NCBI RefSeq assembly: GCF_028292805.1
Contig: NZ_JAQGLS010000138.1
Coordinates: 1-36,549, forward strand
DNA from: Ramlibacter sp.
Lineage (GTDB): Bacteria; Pseudomonadota; Gammaproteobacteria; Burkholderiales; Burkholderiaceae_C
Direction of reading: 5' to 3'
DNA length: 36,549 nt
The translations under genes were made by a program, and so were the position numbers. Numbering within the stretch: position 1 is the first letter of the stretch; each line of letters begins with the position of its first letter. Below, one piece after another: positions 32,523 through 36,549 of this stretch. The notes under the pieces were generated by a model that was not told the DNA's origin, did not search any database, and saw only the letters and a list, made by a program, of their open reading frames with translations.

Positions 32523-33530
32523 TTACTCGGGCTTGATGTTGGCCGCCTTTGCGACCGCGGTCCAACGCGTGATGTCGCTCGCGATGCGGCGGCCGAGCGC
32601 GGCCGAGTCGGCGTCGCCCGGATCCAGGCCGAAGCCGCGCATCTTTTCGACGGTCTCCTTCTCCTTCAAGATCTCGGCGACGGTCGCGCGCAGCTTGACC
32701 AGCACGGGCTCCGGCGTACCCTTGGGCGCCATCAGCGCGGTCCAGATCGGGATGTCGTAGCCGGCGTAGCCGGACTCGGCGACGGTCGGCACGTCGGGCA
32801 GGGCAGCCGAGCGCTTGCCGGTGGTCACGGCCAGCGCCTTGAGCTTGCCGCCCCTGACCTGGGCCACGACCGCCGGGCTGTCCAGGACGCCCACCTGGAT
32901 CTCGCCACCAAGGAGGCCGGTCACCACCGGGCCCGAGCCCTTATACAAGATGTGGTTGAACTTCACGCCGGCCGCAGCGGCCAGCGTTTCAGCGACCAGC
33001 ACAAACGAGGTGCTCGGGGTGCCGTGGTCCAGCCTGCCGTCCTTCGACGTCTTCGAGAACTGCACCAGTTCGGCCAGGTTCTTCACCGGCAGCGTGGCGT
33101 TCACCGTGACAACTAGGGGAAACGATCCGAGCATCGCGATGGGTTCAAAGTCCTTGACCGGGTCATACGGCAGATTCTTCATCAACACCGGGTTGGTCGT
33201 GAGCCCGCCGCTGGAGGACACAAGCAGGGTGTAGCCGTCGGGGCTGGCCTTGGCGACAGAATCGTTGCCGATCGATGAGTTCGCACCCGGCTTGTTCTCC
33301 ACGATGAAGCTCTGCTTGAGCTTCTCCTGCAGTTTCTGGGCGATCAGGCGCGCCAGGATGTCGTTGGTGCCGCCGGGCGCGAAGCCGACGACGATCTTCA
33401 CCGGCTTGTCAGGGTAGGCCTGCGCGGCTGCCTGCGGGGCGTGCAGCGCGAGGGCCGTGAGCGCTGCGGCGGCTACGACACGGTAGATGGCGCGCAGTCT
33501 GCGGCGGGCGGAAGAAAGGCCATGAAGCAT
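32523..33530 (-). CDS. Bug family TTT substrate-binding protein
   Basis: A 335-residue periplasmic binding protein with a long signal peptide (arginine-rich start, then AAAALTALALHAPQAAAQA) and blocks YPDKPVKIVVGFAPGGTND, VENKPGANSSIG and ASPDGYTLLVSSSG. The ATG at 33530 has AGGAG 8 bases upstream; an in-frame start at 33581 would lengthen the signal peptide without support. A perfect 8-bp-arm palindrome lies 111 bases upstream, in front of the IclR gene end, so it is probably IclR-controlled. The esterase and SDR genes that follow it are broken, so only uptake remains of this set. Confidence 0.92.
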   Translation of the reverse strand: MLHGLSSARRRLRAIYRVVAAAALTALALHAPQAAAQAYPDKPVKIVVGFAPGGTNDILARLIAQKLQEKLKQSFIVENKPGANSSIGNDSVAKASPDGYTLLVSSSGGLTTNPVLMKNLPYDPVKDFEPIAMLGSFPLVVTVNATLPVKNLAELVQFSKTSKDGRLDHGTPSTSFVLVAETLAAAAGVKFNHILYKGSGPVVTGLLGGEIQVGVLDSPAVVAQVRGGKLKALAVTTGKRSAALPDVPTVAESGYAGYDIPIWTALMAPKGTPEPVLVKLRATVAEILKEKETVEKMRGFGLDPGDADSAALGRRIASDITRWTAVAKAANIKPE

Positions 33531-33640
33531 GCGGATGTCTCCTGCAAATTTTGACGAAGATCGAGGTCGGTCGTTGTCCATACCGCGGATCGCCTGTCCA
33601 TCTTATGAGCGGAGATTGATCCACGTCAAATTTCGGATGT

Positions 33641-33661
33641 GTAGTCCGTAGTGCGGACTAC
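33641..33661. promoter_or_regulatory. IclR-type operator before the Bug gene
   Basis: Perfect palindrome GTAGTCCG-TAGTG-CGGACTAC, the best copy of the TGTCCG-N5-CGGACA-like element in the window. It lies between the IclR gene stop (33667) and the Bug gene start (33530), both on the minus strand, and so gives the Bug gene a regulated promoter of its own. Confidence 0.75.
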
Positions 33662-33666
33662 GCCGC

Positions 33667-34440
33667 CTATCTCGCTGGTTTTCCTGGCTTGCCGAACCCG
33701 AGGGCCTCCGAAAGCTTGAGCGACTCCTCGAGAATGAGGTTGGCGATGGCCTTCTGGCGCCCGGCGTCGAGCCGGACCTCCGGCCCGAAGACGCCAATGG
33801 AGCCCGCGACACGACCATTGCTGTCGAAGAACGGCGCGGCGACGGCAACCGCGCCGGGGATCAGTTCGCTGCGGCTGGTGGAGTAGCCGCGCTTGCGGGT
33901 GGCGCTCAGTTCCGACTCGAGCTCCTTGAGGTCGAGATCGGTGCCTTGCGCGCAGACGCGGAGTTGCTCGCGGGTGGGCTCCAGGTACGCGAGGATGGCG
34001 CGGCCGGTGGCGCCCCGCACGATGCGTTCCGTGTGCCCGACGCCGCGCTTGAAGTTCAGCGGCTGGGGGCTGGGGAGTTCCGCCACGCAGACGCGCATGT
34101 TGCCCTGCAGGACATGCAGCGCCACGGTTTCGCTGGTTGCCTGCCAGATGCGGCGCAGCACCGGCTCGGCCACCGCGCCCACATCCAAGGTGGATTTCCA
34201 CACATGCGATAGCTTCGCCACGGCCGGCCCGAGGCGGAAGCGCTGCGGCTCGCCCACGGACACCAGGAAGCCGCTCTCCTCCAGCGTGTACAGCAGCCGG
34301 TACAGGGTGGGCCGCGACAGGTCGACCCGCTTGAGCAGCGCGCCGGCGGAGAGCTCGGGATCGTCCTCGGTGAAGGCAAGCAGGATTTCGAGTGCGCGCC
34401 CCACGGCGCGCACGTTCTCGTTCTTTTCGACGGTAGCCAT
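33667..34440 (-). CDS. IclR family transcriptional regulator
   Basis: A 257-residue IclR regulator. The N-terminal winged helix (AVGRALEILLAF, LSAGALLKRVDLSRPTLYRL; residues about 11-70) and the C-terminal effector domain (ETVALHVLQGNMRVCVAE, RIVRGATGRAILA, GAVAVAAPFFDSNGRVAGSI) are intact. It is divergent from the reductase/oxygenase pair at 34562-36549. The gap holds three copies of TGTCCG-N5-CGGACA, and another lies before the Bug gene downstream, so it probably autoregulates and controls both sides. A frameshifted remnant of a related IclR gene is at 20550-21071. Confidence 0.92.
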   Translation of the reverse strand: MATVEKNENVRAVGRALEILLAFTEDDPELSAGALLKRVDLSRPTLYRLLYTLEESGFLVSVGEPQRFRLGPAVAKLSHVWKSTLDVGAVAEPVLRRIWQATSETVALHVLQGNMRVCVAELPSPQPLNFKRGVGHTERIVRGATGRAILAYLEPTREQLRVCAQGTDLDLKELESELSATRKRGYSTSRSELIPGAVAVAAPFFDSNGRVAGSIGVFGPEVRLDAGRQKAIANLILEESLKLSEALGFGKPGKPAR

Positions 34441-34471
34441 TGATCCGGGGATTCAGTTGGGATCGTCATTA

Positions 34472-34545
34472 TGTCCACCATGCGGACAGATTGACCACGC
34501 AGGTTAAAAGTCCGTACAATGGATTTCATGTCCGACAAGCGGACT
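34472..34545. promoter_or_regulatory. three IclR-type operators between IclR and reductase genes
   Basis: TGTCCA-CCATG-CGGACA (34472-34488), AGTCCG-TACAA-TGGATT (34509-34525, degenerate) and TGTCCG-ACAAG-CGGACT (34529-34545). Starts are 37 and 20 bases apart. The first lies 31 bases before the IclR start, the last ends 16 bases before the reductase start. Confidence 0.75.
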
Positions 34546-34561
34546 AACGCTGAGGATCAAG

Positions 34562-35560
34562 GTGACTCGTCCCGTCATTCCCGTCACGCTCCTGTTCGCC
34601 GATGGCGTGTCCCACCGGCTCGCTGTTCCGCGCGGCGGCAACCTGGTCGAGGCGGCCATCGAAGCGGGGTTGAACCTGCTGACCGACTGCTCCAACGGGC
34701 AATGCGGAACCTGCACCGCGCAGCTGGTGTCGGGGTCGGTGGACCTGGATGACTACGACCCCGCCGTCCTCCCCGACGACGACCGCGCCTCCGGCACCGT
34801 CCTGCCGTGTGTCTGCCGCATCAACTCGGCGTGTGCGATCGAGTTGCCTTACGACTCCACGGAAGCCATGAGCGACGAGCCGGCGCCGGTTTCCGCGCAA
34901 GTGACGGCGGTGGAACAGGTAGCCAGCGAAACCTTTCGCGTCGAGCTGAAGGCTACGGAAGCCGTCGTCTTCGAACCCGGCCAGTACGTTCGCATCACGC
35001 CTGCCGGTGCCGATTTTCACCGCTCGTACTCGATGGCCAATGCCCCCGGATCCGAGCGCCTGGAATTTTTCGTACGCCTGGTGCCGGGTGGAGCGTTCTC
35101 CGAGTGGCTGGGTGGCGCCAAGCCTGGCGACCGGGTGGAGCTGAGCGCGCCACACGGCACGTTCTTCCTGCGCGACGAGGCGCGGCCGCGCCTGTTCGTC
35201 GCCGGCGGCACGGGCGTCGCTCCTTTTCTATCGATGCTGCGCTCCATGGCCGGACATCCGCCACCGCACCGAACGACCCTTCTGATCGGCGCACGCACGC
35301 CGGGCCACCTGTTCGCACTCGATGAGCTGAACAACCTGGGCGAGCAGCTCAACGACGTCCACTTGCAGATCGCCGTGGAGCAGGAGGCGCAACCGGGCTG
35401 CCACGCCGGCTATGCCACGGAGCTGATTGGCCACCTCGGCCTGGACCCGACCACCCGCGTGTACCTGTGCGGCCCGCCGCCGATGGTGGAGGCCGGCCGC
35501 AGGGCGGCCGAGGCCGCCGGGCTCAAGCGTGGCGACGTCCTCTGCGAACGCTTTGCCTGA
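34562..35560 (+). CDS. oxygenase reductase: ferredoxin-FAD-NAD(P)H
   Basis: A 332-residue three-domain reductase of the BenC/XylZ kind. An N-terminal plant-type [2Fe-2S] domain has Cys43, Cys48, Cys51 and Cys83 (DCSNGQCGTCTAQL, LPCVC). An FAD domain follows with RSYSMANAP, and an NAD(P) domain with AGGTGVAPFLSML and the C-terminal YLCGPPPMVEAG. It would pass electrons from NAD(P)H to the ring-hydroxylating oxygenase that follows 27 bases later, and possibly to the Rieske oxygenase at 21128. The start is a GTG at 34562 with GAGGAT upstream; no ATG fits. It is divergent from IclR and has two operator copies directly upstream. Confidence 0.92.
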   Translation: MTRPVIPVTLLFADGVSHRLAVPRGGNLVEAAIEAGLNLLTDCSNGQCGTCTAQLVSGSVDLDDYDPAVLPDDDRASGTVLPCVCRINSACAIELPYDSTEAMSDEPAPVSAQVTAVEQVASETFRVELKATEAVVFEPGQYVRITPAGADFHRSYSMANAPGSERLEFFVRLVPGGAFSEWLGGAKPGDRVELSAPHGTFFLRDEARPRLFVAGGTGVAPFLSMLRSMAGHPPPHRTTLLIGARTPGHLFALDELNNLGEQLNDVHLQIAVEQEAQPGCHAGYATELIGHLGLDPTTRVYLCGPPPMVEAGRRAAEAAGLKRGDVLCERFA

Positions 35561-35587
35561 CCCACATTGATCCGAAGAGAGAAACGC

Positions 35588-36549
35588 ATGATCCCGATCA
35601 CCACCGAATCCCGCTACAACGCGATGATCAAGCTGCGCGAAGGCAAGATCAGCCGCGAGATCTTCTCCGACAAGGAGATCTACGCGGAGGAACTTGAGAA
35701 GGTCTTCACCCGCGCGTGGCTGTTCGTCGGCCACGAGAGCCAGGTGCCCAACCCGGGCGACTTCTTCACCTCGCGCATGGGGGCCGAGTCGGTGATCCTG
35801 GCGCGCGACAAGAAGAAGAAGGTCCACGTCTTCCTGAACTCATGCCGCCACCGCGGCATGAAGGTGTGCCAGTACGATCACGGCAACACGCAGCTGTTCA
35901 CCTGTCCCTACCACAGCTGGAGCTACACCACCGACGGCAAGTTGTTCGGCGTGCCGCAGTTCAAGCAGCTGTACGAGGGCTGCATGGAAAAGCAAGAGTG
36001 GTCGCTGATCGAGCCTCCCAAGATGGAGGTCTATAAGGGCACTGTCTGGGCTTCGTGGGACAAGGACGCTCCCGACCTGATGACCTACCTTGGCGACGCC
36101 AAGCTGCACCTCGACTTGGCGCTGGATTGCCGCGACGGCCGCGAAGGCGGCTCGGAAGTGCTGGTGGGCGTGCACAAATGGATCATCCCGTGCAACTGGA
36201 AGTTCGCCGCCGAGAACTTCCTGGGCGACACCTACCACAATGTCAGCCACCGCTCGGTCGACCTGATCGGCATCGGCCCGAGCGCCGAGGCGGGCGTGAA
36301 GGGTCGGCGTGACAACGAGATGGACAAGGCCCAGCACGTCTGGGCCAACTTCCCCGCCGGCCATGGCGTGCACAGCGCGATCATGCCCGAGGACTGGGAG
36401 TTCCTGAACACGTACCAGAACAACCCGGTGGTGGCGGAGTACTTCCGTGAAGCGCACACCAGGCGCAGGGAACGCCTGGGCGCCGAGCAGAGCCGCCTGA
36501 TTCCCTTCGTCGGCACGATCTACCCCAACGTATCGTTCCACGGCAACCA
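35588..36549 (+). CDS. aromatic ring-hydroxylating dioxygenase alpha subunit (partial, 3' end cut)
   Basis: The first 320 residues of a Rieske oxygenase large subunit, running off the window end without a stop. The [2Fe-2S] ligands are Cys86/His88 (CRHRG) and Cys106/His109 (CPYHSW). The catalytic iron segment is AENFLGDTYHNVSH, with Asp214 as the inter-subunit bridge and His217 and His221 as ligands (closer together than in most relatives). This is the benzoate/biphenyl-type alpha subunit rather than the phthalate type at 21128; a small beta subunit gene may follow outside. The ATG at 35588 has GAGAG upstream. With the reductase before it, it forms an IclR-linked pair that hydroxylates an aromatic substrate, identity unknown. 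Confidence 0.92.
   Translation, partial: MIPITTESRYNAMIKLREGKISREIFSDKEIYAEELEKVFTRAWLFVGHESQVPNPGDFFTSRMGAESVILARDKKKKVHVFLNSCRHRGMKVCQYDHGNTQLFTCPYHSWSYTTDGKLFGVPQFKQLYEGCMEKQEWSLIEPPKMEVYKGTVWASWDKDAPDLMTYLGDAKLHLDLALDCRDGREGGSEVLVGVHKWIIPCNWKFAAENFLGDTYHNVSHRSVDLIGIGPSAEAGVKGRRDNEMDKAQHVWANFPAGHGVHSAIMPEDWEFLNTYQNNPVVAEYFREAHTRRRERLGAEQSRLIPFVGTIYPNVSFHGN

Overview
The window looks like a high-GC betaproteobacterial chromosome, most likely Burkholderiales and probably Comamonadaceae. The grounds are strong G/C third positions, the conserved block thrS-infC-rpmI-rplT-pheS-pheT-ihfA-merR-tRNA-Pro, several orphan Bug-type tripartite tricarboxylate transporter (TTT) binding proteins, and intergenic REP-like palindromes. 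The genus cannot be named from this sequence alone.

Layout. (1) 76-6927 is a catabolic locus under a TetR regulator. A minus-strand set (Bug binding protein, Gfo/Idh/MocA dehydrogenase, DUF993/DHDPS-like lyase, TIM-barrel isomerase) lies behind the TetR gene, and a ThDP enzyme is divergent on the plus strand. Two related AATT-ended palindromes sit in front of both transcription units. (2) 6949-10855 holds a histone-like SWIB protein, an Lrp/AsnC regulator, an EamA exporter and isocitrate lyase; two different repeated palindromes precede aceA. (3) 11040-19530 is the core translation block. It contains a broken small CxxC gene, thrS behind a Thr-rich leader peptide and terminator, infC with an AUC start, rpmI, rplT, pheS, pheT, ihfA, a MerR-type regulator and tRNA-Pro(GGG). 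(4) From the tRNA to the right end the DNA is accessory: aromatic-compound genes mixed with several decayed genes.

The accessory part has three functional pieces. First, a Rieske oxygenase (21128) is followed by a degenerate SDR and a Bug protein. Second, a divergently LysR-controlled operon (Bug, aldehyde dehydrogenase, benzoylformate decarboxylase, mandelate-type dehydrogenase; 26239-31417) would carry mandelate or a similar 2-hydroxy-2-aryl acid to an aryl carboxylate. Third, an IclR regulator and Bug gene (minus strand) are divergent from an oxygenase reductase and a ring-hydroxylating oxygenase alpha subunit cut by the window end. A palindrome of the form TGTCCG-N5-CGGACA recurs at three promoters here, including that of the Rieske gene, which follows a frameshifted remnant of a second IclR gene.

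The points most worth following are the thrS attenuator with a threonine leader peptide, the shared IclR operator set across about 13 kb, the paired palindromes before aceA, the inositol-like but unassigned TetR locus, and the compact mandelate-type module with its own binding protein. No CRISPR array, complete insertion sequence, phage gene or dedicated defence system was seen.
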